Below, in pieces: positions 10,682 to 19,999 of a stretch of DNA of 64,000 nt (positions are counted from its first letter, which is position 1; the number at the start of each line of letters is the position of its first letter). The stretch is from Micrasema longulum (taxonomy: Eukaryota; Arthropoda; Insecta; Trichoptera; Brachycentridae), in the NCBI GenBank assembly GCA_022494885.1, contig JAGVSM010004270.1, positions 149,240 through 213,239 of the forward strand. Reading direction: 5' to 3'. The notes under the pieces are model-generated. The model saw only the letters and a list, made by a program, of their open reading frames with translations. It had not been told where the DNA came from and made no database searches. Made by a program: the position numbers and the translations under genes.

Positions 10682-10830
10682 TATTTAATAATTGATTATT
10701 GTTTTCTTATTATGAATCGCTTTTTTAATTTCTAAGATTTCTAAGTTGTCTAATTTTAATATTTTATTTTCAACATGAAGTCCGCTAAAGTCACTTTTAA
10801 AATTTACATTGAGCATACAAAAACCAACAT
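10682..10830 (-). pseudogene. Penelope-like element, C-terminal end of protein
   Basis: The minus-strand frame ends in His-Val-Glu-Asn-Lys-Ile-Leu-Lys-Leu-Asp-Asn-Leu-Glu-Ile-Leu-Glu-Ile-Lys-Lys-Ala, the pattern seen at the extreme C-terminus of Penelope-like proteins, just after the GIY-YIG endonuclease (HxENKGxxLxxLExxEIxK). A near-identical copy is at 63.34-63.51 kb. The frame continues upstream to 10936 into sequence I cannot place, so the element is broken there. RT and the GIY-YIG motif itself are absent. The hammerhead-like motif lies about 150 bp downstream, as expected of a Penelope terminal repeat. Confidence 0.7.
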
Positions 10831-11046
10831 CTGTAAATCCCATTAACTTTTTTGGACTTATATAAAATCTAAACAAAAATCTTCGGTGATTGTTGAAATA
10901 AATAAAAATAGGACACAAAATGTCGAACGCTCTCAAAGTGGAACGGAAGATCTGCTTATGTCTTTAAATAGTCCGGCTTCTCCTGTATGAGTTTCCACCA
11001 CCAGATCCTCACACTAAAATAAAAAAATTAGAAGAAACATACCTTT

Positions 11047-11118
11047 TGTAGCTAATATAAGCCTTGTACATAATAAGCAAGGCAAAAAATATGCAACTCC
11101 TTTATTAAAAAAAAAATC
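11047..11118 (+). mobile_element. 3' tip of RNase H-bearing LINE
   Basis: GCCTTGTACATAATAAGCAAGG, AAAATATGCAACTCC and an A-run match the 3' ends of the minus-strand LINEs at 24.5, 31.73 and 42.25 kb (CCTTGCTTxxxxTACAAGG in reverse). Only about 70 bp of this copy remain. Confidence 0.6.
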
Positions 11119-11935
11119 TTCTTTAAACACTTCAATGGTTATATACAACGAAACTGTTGCTGACTCCGGGAATGAAATTTGTGAGCTATTTGCTACCTTT
11201 TTCAAATCCGTTTATGAAAAGCCACCAGCTGTATCAAGTAACTGAACGGATATGTTAACTGATTTTCTAATTAATATTAATACTCGTAACATACATAGAA
11301 GTAAATACTGATTTAGTCAGAAAGCACATAAAGAATCTCGATTCCATAAAAGGAGCTGGACCTGATTTAATTCCACCCATATTTATAATTAACTGCGCGG
11401 AACAACTGGGAAGTCTGCTCGCGTTACTTTTTAATTAGTCTTTATCTAGTGGTATTGTCCCGAAACTATGAAAAACTGTTTTTATTTCTCCTATTTATAT
11501 ATCAAGCCCTAAATCGAAGGTCATAATTATAGACGGATTTCTAAATTATCATTTTTTTCAAAACTGTGAAGATAATTTACGATCAAGTATCTGAAACACT
11601 CAAATCTTGTCTTAGTACTTTTCAGCATGGATTTATATCTGGTTGATCTACCGTGACCAATTTAGTATACTATAATAATTATCTTCTTCAAAATATGGGC
11701 AACCGATTCCAAGTTGATTCAATTTACACGGATTTTAGTAAAGCCTTCGATAAAGTTGACCATGTCGTTCTACTACAATGAAACTGATTGGCATAAGTGG
11801 TGATTTGTATCTATGGATGTGTTCTTACATTGAAAATAGATCACAAGCTGTCGTAATTGCTGGATACAAATCTAACTGGGTTTCTTTCACTTCTGGCGTA
11901 CCCCAAGAATCAACTCAATTCGGGACATAAATAAT
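11119..11935 (+). pseudogene. Decayed Jockey/CR1-like LINE reverse transcriptase
   Basis: The N-terminal approach to RT is visible (Asn-Glu-Ile-Cys-Glu-Leu-Phe-Ala near 11175-11200, a common pre-RT motif). Then come Gly-Ala-Gly-Pro-Asp-Leu-Ile-Pro-Pro at about 11352-11378 (usually GPDGIP), and motif A Asp-Phe-Ser-Lys-Ala-Phe-Asp-Lys-Val-Asp-His at 11731-11763, which holds the first catalytic Asp. Motif B is reduced to Ser-Gly-Val-Pro-Gln at about 11891-11906. Several frameshifts and stops are present, and the YADD box is lost. The copy ends abruptly near 11935. Confidence 0.85.
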
Positions 11936-12089
11936 ATTAACATTTAGAAAATAACACGTATTGAGAAAAACAAGGAAACAAAGCAAGTTAAGCACCTTTA
12001 TAACTAAATACAGCACAACAATATATACGTCAAAAACCTTTTCTTACACAAGCAGAATAAATATATAAAAAAACTCATTTAAGAATAAA

Positions 12090-12470
12090 AAAAGTAGTGA
12101 ATATACTAAAGGAGATAAGGTCATTAACATCACATGCCATGCAGATGATGCTACCATAGTGACGATGAAAACATATCCATCTCAGTTAATGAAACATCTG
12201 GATGCCTAAGAAATATCGTATGGTACAATGAACACATGATTATTGGAAACACAATTCGGATATGCAAAACGCGTGTCAGACCAAATTATGGTGTATACAA
12301 CGAAGGCGAGGATATATAGAGAGAAAATAAAAAATACGAAAAACCAAGTAAAAAAACTAAATAGAAAGACTAAATAGAAAAACCAAATGACTGCTGAGAG
12401 CGTCAGAGATGAAAGTACTTAAGGCAATCGCAGGGAAACCCAAAAGAGGCAGAATTAATTATTCTTATCC
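12090..12470 (+). pseudogene. Decayed LINE fragment of a second clade
   Basis: Contains an RT motif C remnant (His-Ala-Asp-Asp-Ala-Thr-Ile-Val near 12139-12162). About 230 bp later is Leu-Leu-Arg-Ala-Ser-Glu-Met-Lys-Val-Leu-Lys-Ala-Ile-Ala-Gly-Lys (near 12391-12440), a block found after RT in many arthropod LINE proteins. Between them lies a much decayed segment with Val-Arg-Pro and Tyr-Gly. Many stops. The clade differs from the neighbouring fragment at 11.1-11.9 kb. Confidence 0.65.
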
Positions 12471-12474
12471 ATTT

Positions 12475-12955
12475 CATATATTTTTATCGGTATTCGTAGT
12501 ATGTCATATTTCCTTATTGAGACCTGTGTCCACGTAATGTAAAAAAATAACAATTTGGAATTTTTTTTATTTTATTTATTTTTATTTTAGAAGGTAAAAA
12601 CATGAACAGAAAATATTTAAAAAAAAATGAAACTCACTAAACCGCAAAAATGGCTTGTCAGTAGGTTTCTTATTTTTTCTTTACAAAGAGAAACGTTAGA
12701 GAAATTATATAAATTTAAAAAGTAATGTTAACATTATTAAGAACTAAAATCTTACCTAATTTTTACACAAAATTTATTTATAATATTAAAATAGATGACA
12801 TTAAATAAAAATCAATATGCTTTGTTACATATTAACCGTTTAATTATTTTTTTCTTAAAAGCTTTGACAACATTTTCTTGTAAAATCATCTTAGGAATCT
12901 GATTAAAAAATTTAGTAATTGTATAATGAAGTGTTCTTTGTAAGAAAAAAATTTT
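12475..12955. other. AT-rich interval
   Basis: T-rich then A-rich sequence. The TTTTATTTTATTTATTTTTA run at about 12565-12585 may be the reversed tail of a minus-strand LINE. No frame found. Confidence 0.3.
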
Positions 12956-12956
12956 T

Positions 12957-13018
12957 CTCACCCGGAATCTTCCATGTGTGAGTCAAGCATCTTAACCACT
13001 ACATCACGGAGGGTGCCG
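12957..13018 (-). mobile_element. SINE-2 head fragment
   Basis: On the minus strand it reads CCTCCGTGATGTAGTGGTTA (A box), CTTGACTCACACATGGAAG, then CCGGGTGAGAA. This is the head of the SINE also found at 19.4-19.6 kb (minus) and 43.37-43.56 kb (plus). The B box is partly deleted. Confidence 0.65.
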
Positions 13019-13019
13019 A

Positions 13020-13540
13020 TTGATCACAAATTATTTTGTAAAATCTATGCTTGCGTTCGACAGAAAATAAGTATTTACTCTGTTCACTCTAAACAAATTA
13101 TATAAAAATCGCGAACGGCAAAAACAATGAAAATGACATACATTTTTTTTATTGGATTTTTAATGTGTCTCATACCTTAAGTAGTAAGTAAACGTTTTAA
13201 AGTAAACATCCTTTGTAAAATAAAAAACAAATAAAAATACGGTGAACCGCTATTTTCCTGAATCCTTGTAATATTATTAGACGGTACGCAGCGTACTCCA
13301 CCAGTGTCCTCCATAAAGTTATTTCGAATTTGGCAGCTGGAATTTACTTTTCCGTAAGTGTATAACCAAAATAATATAATAGTTATATTGCCCTGAACAA
13401 CACCATAGCTTCGTTGTTATTCTTCGTATTGTGCTTTGGTTCTTTAAATTCAGGGATCGATTCCATTCTAAAAAGCATATCCAGTTTCTGTGCTGTAGAA
13501 TAGCGTTTAGTCAATTGATATTATACACATTTTAAAATTT
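13020..13540. other. Interval, nothing recognised
   Basis: AT-rich, without repeat partners or frames I can support. Confidence 0.3.
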
Positions 13541-13586
13541 ATTGCAACAGGGAGGGAAAACATTATTGAGAAGGGAAGAGTATGCC

Positions 13587-14344
13587 TCTTCTGTTTGGTC
13601 TCCACAATAAGTCACACATAAAAAAAGGTTCGAGAAAATTCAAAGGACATTTCTTAGACATCTTAACTGGAGGTGCAGGAATACCGATCTCAATTATATG
13701 TCTTCCTGCAAGAAGCACCACTCGCTTACTTTAGAAGATCGCCGTCTACTATTAGACATGGGGGTGCTTCATGGCATACTTAGTGGACGCCTTGATAGTC
13801 CGGCTCTTATGTCGGAGTTATCATTAAATGTCCCCGGCTACCGCACCCGTCACACGTCGAGCTCTCTATTTCATGTGCCAGCAGCTCGTACGAACTATGC
13901 CCAGAACTCTCCACTTGTACGCTTTGCTCGTGAATATAATTTAAAATTTTCCTTTATTGATCCATTTGATTGTAAAAAAAACCATTCAAAATGCGCGTCT
14001 TAAAACATACTTTTTTGTCTTATACTTATTTTTAATAATAAAGTCTCATTTTATATTATTTTATTTTATTTTATCTCTAATTCTTAATATTTTATATATA
14101 TTTATATTTTCGCCACTTGACACTTGTGCAATATTAACACACATGTCCACCCTCATTACAATACAACATTCACTCACCCACCCTCTCACTCACCTACACT
14201 CACACAAACACACTAGTATGTATTGTACGTGTATTTAATGTATTTCTGTGGATATCTGTCATTGATTTTATTCTCTGTATATTTTATTTGTTATATTTTT
14301 GTTACATGTATTACTGTTGATATCCCCAATAAATAAATAATAAT
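13587..14344 (+). pseudogene. LINE C-terminal fragment nested in Rep-A
   Basis: The frame starts at Tyr-Ala-Ser-Ser-Val-Trp-Ser-Pro-Gln (normally YxSxVWSPxY after RT) with one stop, then Arg-Phe-Glu-Lys-Ile-Gln-Arg-Thr-Phe-Leu-Arg and Leu-Thr-Leu-Glu-Asp-Arg-Arg-Leu-Leu-Leu-Asp. The end has Val-Pro-Gly-Tyr-Arg-Thr-Arg and Thr-Asn-Tyr-Ala-Gln-Asn-Ser-Pro-Leu. A 3' UTR runs to an AATAAATAAATAATAATAAA tail at 14325-14350. It is 5'-truncated and inserted in a Rep-A copy. The RT domain is absent. Confidence 0.85.
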
Positions 14345-14524
14345 AAAAAAAAATACATGGAAGTCTAGGCATTTACAGGGCTACCTGCTATGACCTGTCA
14401 TTGGCTGGTTTAAGTAGCCTCTTTACACACTGTGTAACATTCACTATTTTGCCTATGTTTAAACATCAACATTTCCTAAAATCTTCCATCTGTTCACTGT
14501 TGTGAAGTTAAAGAGCTGAAACCT

Positions 14525-14805
14525 TTTTTTATTTATTTTTTTATTTGTTTATTTTTCCATACATATATTATTTACATAGAATTATAATCACAAAAGAAAA
14601 TACATCTTAAAATTAAGCTTAAACATGAATTGGAAAAAATGCCCACAAATACTACAGCGTCTGAGCGTGGGCCATTCCTTTTTCAATTATTAAATAGTTT
14701 ATAGCACATACATATGGTATAACATGACCATGAAAAGAAAAGAAAAGAAAAGAAAAATAAAAGAAAAACCAAATTAACATATGCTGAAATTACGAAAATA
14801 TGATT
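14525..14805 (-). mobile_element. LINE 3' end nested in Rep-A
   Basis: On the forward strand a T-rich run with TTTATTTATTTTTTTATTTG (reversed A-rich tail) opens an insert that interrupts the Rep-A word AAACCTTTATTTATG. It contains GCGTCTGAGCGTGGGCCATT and an (AAAAG)5-like run at 14732-14757. No protein motif is left. Confidence 0.55.
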
Positions 14806-15259
14806 TGTGGGTGAGATTCATCCGGCTGAACCAAATCACCTACTAGGTAACGCCTGAAAACAGTTTTCTAATTTTTATACTTCTTCTTTTACCAGGTAGT
14901 TAATTCAACAATGTTTGGGTATGTCCAAATGCTTGCAGACTGGCTGAATTACCTCCCTAGGGAATCATTCATATGTAAATTTATTGCAACACAGAGAGAA
15001 AATATTATTGAGAAGGGAATGATGGAAGAGTTGAGGAAATATGGATGTTTAAACATAGGCAGAATGGTAAATGTTACACAGTATGTAAGTAGCCACTTAA
15101 ACCAGCCAATGATAAGTCATAAGCCCTGTAAATGCCTAGACTTCCATATTACCTTCTCAATAATGTTTGCCCCCTCTGTTGCAATAAATTTAAATATGAA
15201 TAACTCTCTAGGGAGGAAATCCCGCCAGTCTGCAAGCATTTGGACATACTCTACTTGAC

Positions 15260-15845
15260 ATGCAAATCTGCCTTTTACAAACATTTATAATACTAACATA
15301 TTTGGCTTAATGTATTTTTTTTAAATATGAATTTCCTTATACTCAAGATTTATAAAAAAAAAATAAACCTAAAAGTTTTACAAGATTTATATTTAAAAAA
15401 ATAACTTTAAAAATTTACAGCATATTCAGTAGAAAGTTTAAATAATAAAACATTCTACAGTAATACAACTAGAAAATCATAAGTACTGTTTCATACAGCT
15501 GGGCAAAGTGAATAAAAAACTGTATATATTATGAAATGCATGAATAAATAAATATAATTACCATTCACCATCTTTGAAAAAGTTCAAAAGGTTTATTCTA
15601 TAGGAACAATACCCTTCACTAAATATATCAGATACGTGGGAATAACTATTGCCGAGTTCATTAAGTATGTTTAATACGGCATAACAAGTATACACTGTCC
15701 GTGAATTGTTGCTACAAAACGGTGGCACCTGTCTAGTCATTCTTTCAGGCACCCTGAAGTTGATGAGAGATAATTGTTCAGTTCAATCCCATATTGAATT
15801 TACGATTTTGAATATATTTAAAAGGATTTAATTTATGATTAACAA
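15260..15845. other. AT-rich interval
   Basis: A 64-codon minus frame at 15558-15752 is open but unrecognised. There are no repeat partners. Confidence 0.3.
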
Positions 15846-16192
15846 ATTACAACGCAAAGTCTAGGCATTTGCAGGGCTTATGATCTGTCGTTTGTTGGTT
15901 TAAGTGGCCACTTTACACACTGTATAACATTCACCATTTTCCCTTTTTGTTGTTTTTAGTGAAGTTAAAGAGCTGAAACCTTTATTGTTGCGAAGAGATT
16001 CATTTGATCGAATTATTTCACATACAAGACAACGCCTGAAAACAATCTTCCAATTTGTAACCTTCTCCTATGACCAGTTGATAATATTACAATATTTCGA
16101 GTTTGTAGACAAATGACTGGATTTCACCCCCTAGGGAGTCATTAAGATTAACAAATTACAACAGAGATGGAGATCATTTTAGAGAAGGGAAT
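15846..16192 (-). repeat. Rep-A unit, continuing at 16998-17060
   Basis: Contains AGTCTAGGCATTTGCAGGG, TGGCCACTTTACACACTGTA, GAGCTGAAACCTTTATTG, CAACGCCTGAAAAC and ends GAGAAGGGAAT. The next expected Rep-A word, ATGGAAGTCTAGGCATTT, appears only at about 16998, so the two pieces were split by later insertions (16193-16990). Confidence 0.85.
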
Positions 16193-16510
16193 TTATTTAT
16201 TTATTTAAATACGGCATTTCTGCCATTTACATAAATGTGATTTAAAGAGTGCTTAAAAACAAAAATATAAAAAAATCGAGTATCATATATTAATAAACTC
16301 ATACTATAGATATTATAAATTACTTAAAATACATACATATTTTAAAGTAATTATACAATAGCAAAATACATTAATCAATCAAATTATAACTATTCTAACC
16401 CAATCTCCTGAAGTTGATTTGCTCTTTTTGATACAAATATGTTGGTCACTTTATTTTTTAATTTAGCCAGAGATAAACTAAATATATCAAAATATGATGC
16501 GTATTCATTC
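16193..16510 (-). pseudogene. LINE 3' end with AAAT tail inside Rep-A
   Basis: The forward TTTATTTATTTATTTAAATA at 16193 is a reversed (AAAT)n tail. Upstream on the minus strand is TAAATGGCAGAAATGCCGTA, similar to the 3' end at 57.14-57.17 kb, and a short frame with Tyr-Phe-Asp-Ile-Phe-Ser-Leu-Ser-Leu typical of LINE C-termini. Confidence 0.6.
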
Positions 16511-16514
16511 CCGG

Positions 16515-16965
16515 TATTCTGTTACTACTACTATCACGCCATTTCCCCGTAGGGGTAGGCAGAGAGAATGGATCGCTACACACGTCTATCCTGGCGCACA
16601 ATCCTAGCTTCTTCCACATTCATACATCTTGTTATACATGCCCTTCGGTTCTGTCTGCTTTTGACATGACCAGACTTAAGATTCTGGTTTATCTGATCTT
16701 CCTTGGTCGTCCTCGTCTCACGTTGCCGTTTATTTTCGCCATATATACTTGTTTTATCATTCTTTCGTCGTCCATTCGTTCTACGTGACCAAACCATCTC
16801 AAAGACCCTTTCTTAATCTTATCAATTATACTTGACTCAGATTTACACTCTCGCCTGATTCCATCATTCGTAACCCTGTCATATATTAATTTCCCACACA
16901 TTCGTCTAAGAGGTCGCGTTTCAACCGCGTTCACTCGGCTTCTGTATTCTGTATTCTGGTTCTGG
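16515..16965 (-). pseudogene. LINE C-terminal tail, (GTA)n subfamily
   Basis: The minus frame (81 codons plus an overlapping shifted frame) carries Met-Asn-Ala-Val-Glu-Thr-Arg-Pro-Leu-Arg-Arg-Met-Cys-Gly, then Leu-Arg-Trp-Phe-Gly-His-Val-Glu-Arg-Met and Arg-Arg-Gly-Arg-Pro-Arg-Lys. The LRWFGHVxRM...RGRPRK pair is a hallmark of the C-terminus of a widespread group of arthropod LINE proteins. One frameshift lies near 16.70 kb. The 3' UTR ends in CCGTAGGGGTAGGCAGAGAG on the forward strand and a short reversed (GTA)n tract. Confidence 0.85.
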
Positions 16966-16997
16966 TATTCTGTAATCTAAAAATAGGCGAGTTATAT

Positions 16998-17060
16998 TGA
17001 ATATGGAAGTCTAGGCATTTACAGGGCTTATGACGTGTCGTTGGCTGATTTAAGTGGCAT
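16998..17060 (-). repeat. Rep-A, rest of the split copy
   Basis: ATGGAAGTCTAGGCATTTAC, GGGCTTATGACGTGTCGTTG, GCTGATTTAAGTGGC. It continues the copy that stops at 16192. A GAAT at both edges may be a short target duplication. Confidence 0.75.
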
Positions 17061-17064
17061 TGGG

Positions 17065-17535
17065 ATAAATTAAAAATATTGTAGTAAAATATGAATTAAA
17101 AAATGAAAAAATATTTTGTTTAATGTACCTATGTAATCCGTAAGGGTTATAAAAAAATAAATAAAAAAAATATGAAAAAAAAAATTACATGCATGGCATG
17201 GCGTAAATTTTGTTTACCTCAAATAATATATTTATTTAATGTGAGAAAGGATATTTCTTAATGCATTCTTCCTTTATTTGATCATAAAAGTAACGCAAAG
17301 TTGCCTCTGACAAACAATAATTTTGTTGGACAGTTTCGGTTTGGTACGAAATCATGTGAAAGTAATTCACAATGATTTATGTGTTTACTGCGTGTGACAA
17401 TGTTCCCTTGGTCAGGCATGGATCAGGTAATTGGGCGAACGTAATGCCCTCTGACGTCACCGCAGACTATAGCGCCAACGACAACGTGCGTAATCTATAC
17501 AAAGCAAAAATTAATAGAGCAAACAAACAAACCAT
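17065..17535. other. Interval, nothing firmly recognised
   Basis: AT-rich. ACCTATGTAATCCGTAAGGG near 17128 followed by an A-rich run looks like another LINE 3' tip (plus strand). The frame at 17372-17572 runs into the LINE tail below and is not coding. Confidence 0.3.
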
Positions 17536-17539
17536 CGCG

Positions 17540-17735
17540 CCGTTTATCGCAGGGGTAGGCAAAGAGGATTAAACGCCATATCACTATCTTTGCATACAGA
17601 CCTCACTTCCTCTACATTCTACTTGACATGCCATCTTCAAGTATTTAATGGACTTAATCGTGCCGTGTCTTTCTCGATCTTCCACATTTTCTGCATCCAT
17701 CAACATTCGCATCGTTGATCCTTTTAGCCGTTCTT
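17540..17735 (-). mobile_element. LINE 3' end and basic tail
   Basis: On the forward strand CGCAGGGGTAGGCAAAGAGG, then reversed sequence coding for the end of the LRWFGHV...RGRPRK-type tail (Asp-Gly-Ala-Glu-Asn-Val-Glu-Asp-Arg-Glu-Arg-His on the minus strand). It has the same order as the copy at 38.3-38.55 kb on the plus strand. Confidence 0.7.
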
Positions 17736-17739
17736 TTGC

Positions 17740-18440
17740 TGATACAAATAATGCAGCCAACACCTTCCTAAGCCTGGCAATTCTACCACACTTCCATGAA
17801 TCTGAGATGAGGTTTTATTATATATCCTCGGGTCTATATAGTATTGCTGCCTTTGAGCCAAAAAAGTATTAACTCCTCTCTGTAGAATCAGATCCTTATT
17901 GGAGTGTCTAGTATTATGAGCATGGCAAGCCGTAGCGTATTTTTTCCTGTTGAGATGCATGATCACTAATGACCTCAATATATACTGTTGACGAATATCA
18001 AACACTTGAAAATCTTTGAAGAGCAAATCACTTGGGTATTGGTATGTTTTTTTTAAATATAACTCTTATCACTGATTTTTGAGGCATAGCTGCTGAAGCC
18101 ATATACGTTTTAGTGCAGCTTCCCCAGCTAATCAGACCATACGTCAGTATTGAATTTACCAATCCATAATACAATTGTTTTAGTTCTTTTATCCTAAGTA
18201 TATTTTTTAAAGGTATGAAAAAATTAATCATACGTTTTATTTTACTAGAAATTTCTTCAGTTTTTAGATTTCATCTCATGAACTTATCTTTTTTCAAATC
18301 CAAATATTTTACGCTTGTGACGTTTTTCAATACTGTACATTTACAATTTACATTATTTATGCACTGATGCAATTGTGCATTTTGTAAGTTTAAAAAAATT
18401 ATTATACATGCAAATTTAATCAAGTACATTTTCATCACTA
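17740..18440 (-). pseudogene. LINE C-terminal region, HNTR family
   Basis: Several open minus frames in line: Val-Lys-Tyr-Leu-Asp-Leu-Lys (usually VKYLGxxID), Lys-Gln-Leu-Tyr-Tyr-Gly-Leu-Val-Asn-Ser-Ile-Leu-Thr-Tyr-Gly-Leu at about 18130-18185, Arg-Gln-Gln-Tyr-Ile-Leu-Arg, and His-Asn-Thr-Arg-His-Ser-Asn-Lys-Asp-Leu-Ile-Leu near 17890. The order is that of the thumb and C-terminus of CR1/Jockey-like LINEs. The fragment at 45.19-45.56 kb is a second copy. RT palm is absent; frameshifts near 18.03 and 18.25 kb. Confidence 0.85.
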
Positions 18441-18534
18441 TGCACCCCTTCCTCTCAACCATTATTTTACAAGACTATCATATTACAAAACTGTCAAATT
18501 TAATTTACTGAATATTTTTTATAAAACTAAATAT

Positions 18535-18728
18535 TACACTTCTTCTACTTCTTCAATGGCGCTACAATCCAAAACGAGCTGTAGCCTTTATTTTCTGCCT
18601 CCAATTCCGTCTGTCCTCAGCAGCCATTTTCCGATTTGCAACTTGTAGAAGTCAGTCAGTCTAGGTCATCCAATTCTTCTTTTAGCTTTTGGATGTCCAG
18701 TCATGACTCTCTTCGTTACAAAAATGAG
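18535..18728 (-). pseudogene. LINE protein C-terminal tail
   Basis: Read on the minus strand, Gly-His-Pro-Lys-Ala-Lys-Arg-Arg-Ile-Gly is followed in a shifted frame by Leu-Gln-Val-Ala-Asn-Arg-Lys-Met-Ala-Ala-Glu-Asp-Arg-Arg-Asn-Trp-Arg. The GRP-type basic run plus A(x)DRxxWR is the end of many arthropod LINE proteins. It is separate from the HNTR-family copy next to it. Confidence 0.65.
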
Positions 18729-18879
18729 CACCAGAATAAATAAACTAACGGAGAAGTATATTTATAGTTTGTTGGTATTATTTTAATTTTGGACAATCAT
18801 TTGGCAAAGTCCTGAGCTCATATTTAAACCTAGAGAAAATGAGAGTAACTGCCCCACGAACATGCCTTGCACGCTGTTT

Positions 18880-19095
18880 TGTAAAGAACGGTAGAGGGCA
18901 TTAACTAAAGAGGACAACCCCGTCAAGATACTTTGATCAAAGAAGAGGAAAAGAAAGGATATCCGCTTCCTAGTTGGAGAGTATAGAGTCCGCAGAGAGT
19001 CTCTCGGCCTCTGTCATCTTCCAGCTCTTGTCCATCTTTCCAAGTCAGGTTCACGTTCCGTAGTTCTGACATGAACTTGCCGACAAAATCAACAG
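18880..19095 (-). pseudogene. Possible LINE C-terminal tail
   Basis: The minus strand has Asn-Leu-Thr-Trp-Lys-Asp-Gly-Gln-Glu-Leu-Glu-Asp-Asp-Arg, again like the W(x)n-A-x-DR ending of LINE proteins, followed by Leu-Tyr-Thr. GC content is above the surroundings. Identification is weak because only one motif is visible. Confidence 0.4.
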
Positions 19096-19179
19096 TGGAT
19101 GGTCAGTTGCTCAATCTTAATGGCCGCATTTGTCTGTAATAACCGACGCGATAAAAATTCTCATCACCGTTTTTTTGTT

Positions 19180-19352
19180 ACATGAAAGAAAGTTGATCAG
19201 TCTTTCCCTTCAGGTACCAGCCTAGGGACTATGAAATATTCTAGTGTAAAAACACCCTTTAAAATAAATATTTTATACCAACCATATCGGGAATCGAACC
19301 CGAGACCTCTTGCATGGAAGGTAAATGCGCTGACCACTACACCACAAGGCCC
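19180..19352 (-). mobile_element. SINE-G, tRNA-Gly-like SINE, 3' truncated
   Basis: The minus strand starts GGCCTTGTGGTGTAGTGGTC, then CATTTACCTTCCATGCAAGA and GGGTTCGATTCCC. A and B boxes are intact in form. The anticodon-like loop CTTCCAT (TCC) and its flanks recall tRNA-Gly(UCC). The body breaks off before the terminal GTGCCCTATG block. Confidence 0.85.
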
Positions 19353-19434
19353 ACTGTGGCCACTGTAATATATTGCGAAGAATCAACGTCGTTTGAGTTG
19401 ATTTCATAGATGAGAGATGGTATATCACACAGAA

Positions 19435-19622
19435 AAAAATATGTTTATTTTATTTTTGCACCACAACAGGCCAGAAGGCCCTATTACAGTGGTGAATTAC
19501 ATCACAGAACATCCAAGCTTGAGAAAAATCACATTTAAATTTTTGTGTTCTCACCGGGAATTGAACCAGGAACATTACATGCGTGAGTCAAGCGTCTTGA
19601 CCACTACACCATGGAGGCCGCC
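19435..19622 (-). mobile_element. SINE-2, full length
   Basis: On the minus strand: GGCGGCCTCCATGGTGTAGT (A box), CTTGACTCACGCATGTAATG, CCTGGTTCAATTCCC (B box, one base off), then a body of about 110 bp with GTGATGTAATTCACCACTGT and GGCCTTCTGGCCTGTTGTGG, ending in an A-rich tail. It matches 43.37-43.56 kb over its whole length. The tRNA type is unclear, possibly Glu-like. Confidence 0.85.
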
Positions 19623-19640
19623 AGAAAATAGCAATTTATA

Positions 19641-19900
19641 TATTTGTACGTCAGAGGCAGACGGATGCAAATCCAAACGTCAAATGTTCAACACAAGCCT
19701 AAAGAATCTACTTTCTCTGAGTGATTTCTAATCATTCATAACATTAATTTGTATTTTCAGTATCTTAATACATTGGTTCATTCATTATAATACTTACATT
19801 TCTTTAAAACGATAGGCATGATCAGAAACTGGATAAGAAAATCGAAATGTCATTTCATCGAATTCTGGGTTTGCATCCGTCTGCCTCTGAGGTACAGATA
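19641..19900. mobile_element. 260-bp MITE with about 33-bp inverted ends
   Basis: Left arm 19641-19676 contains TCAGAGGCAGACGGATGCAA; right arm 19867-19900 contains TTGCATCCGTCTGCCTCTGA then GGTACAGATA. The arms are reverse complements apart from the outer few bases. The interior has no frame. The outer GGTACAGATA is shared with the element at 1880-2697. Confidence 0.75.
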
Positions 19901-19999
19901 TTATGTGCTATAGATGGTATTAATTTATGAAAACTTTTTGTAGCTTACCTGTTCTGTGTACTGTACTGAACAAAATCACCGTTCGCCACTGGTGTGTAC

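Larger units (their letters stand above)
13541..15256. repeat. Rep-A array interrupted by two LINE insertions
   Basis: Rep-A in minus orientation occupies 13541-13586, 14355-14524 and 14806-15022; the pieces join end to end once the two intervening LINE segments are removed. A plus-orientation copy follows at 15023-15256, so the arms about 14920-15022 and 15150-15256 are inverted copies of each other (both contain TATTGAGAAGGGAA-type and GTCTGCAAGCATTTGGACAT-type sequence). Confidence 0.85.

Noticed and set aside
19267..19352. Functional tRNA genes suggested by tRNA-like segments
   Set aside because: Each is followed by a shared non-tRNA body and repeated elsewhere in the window; the acceptor stems do not close. 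They are SINE heads.
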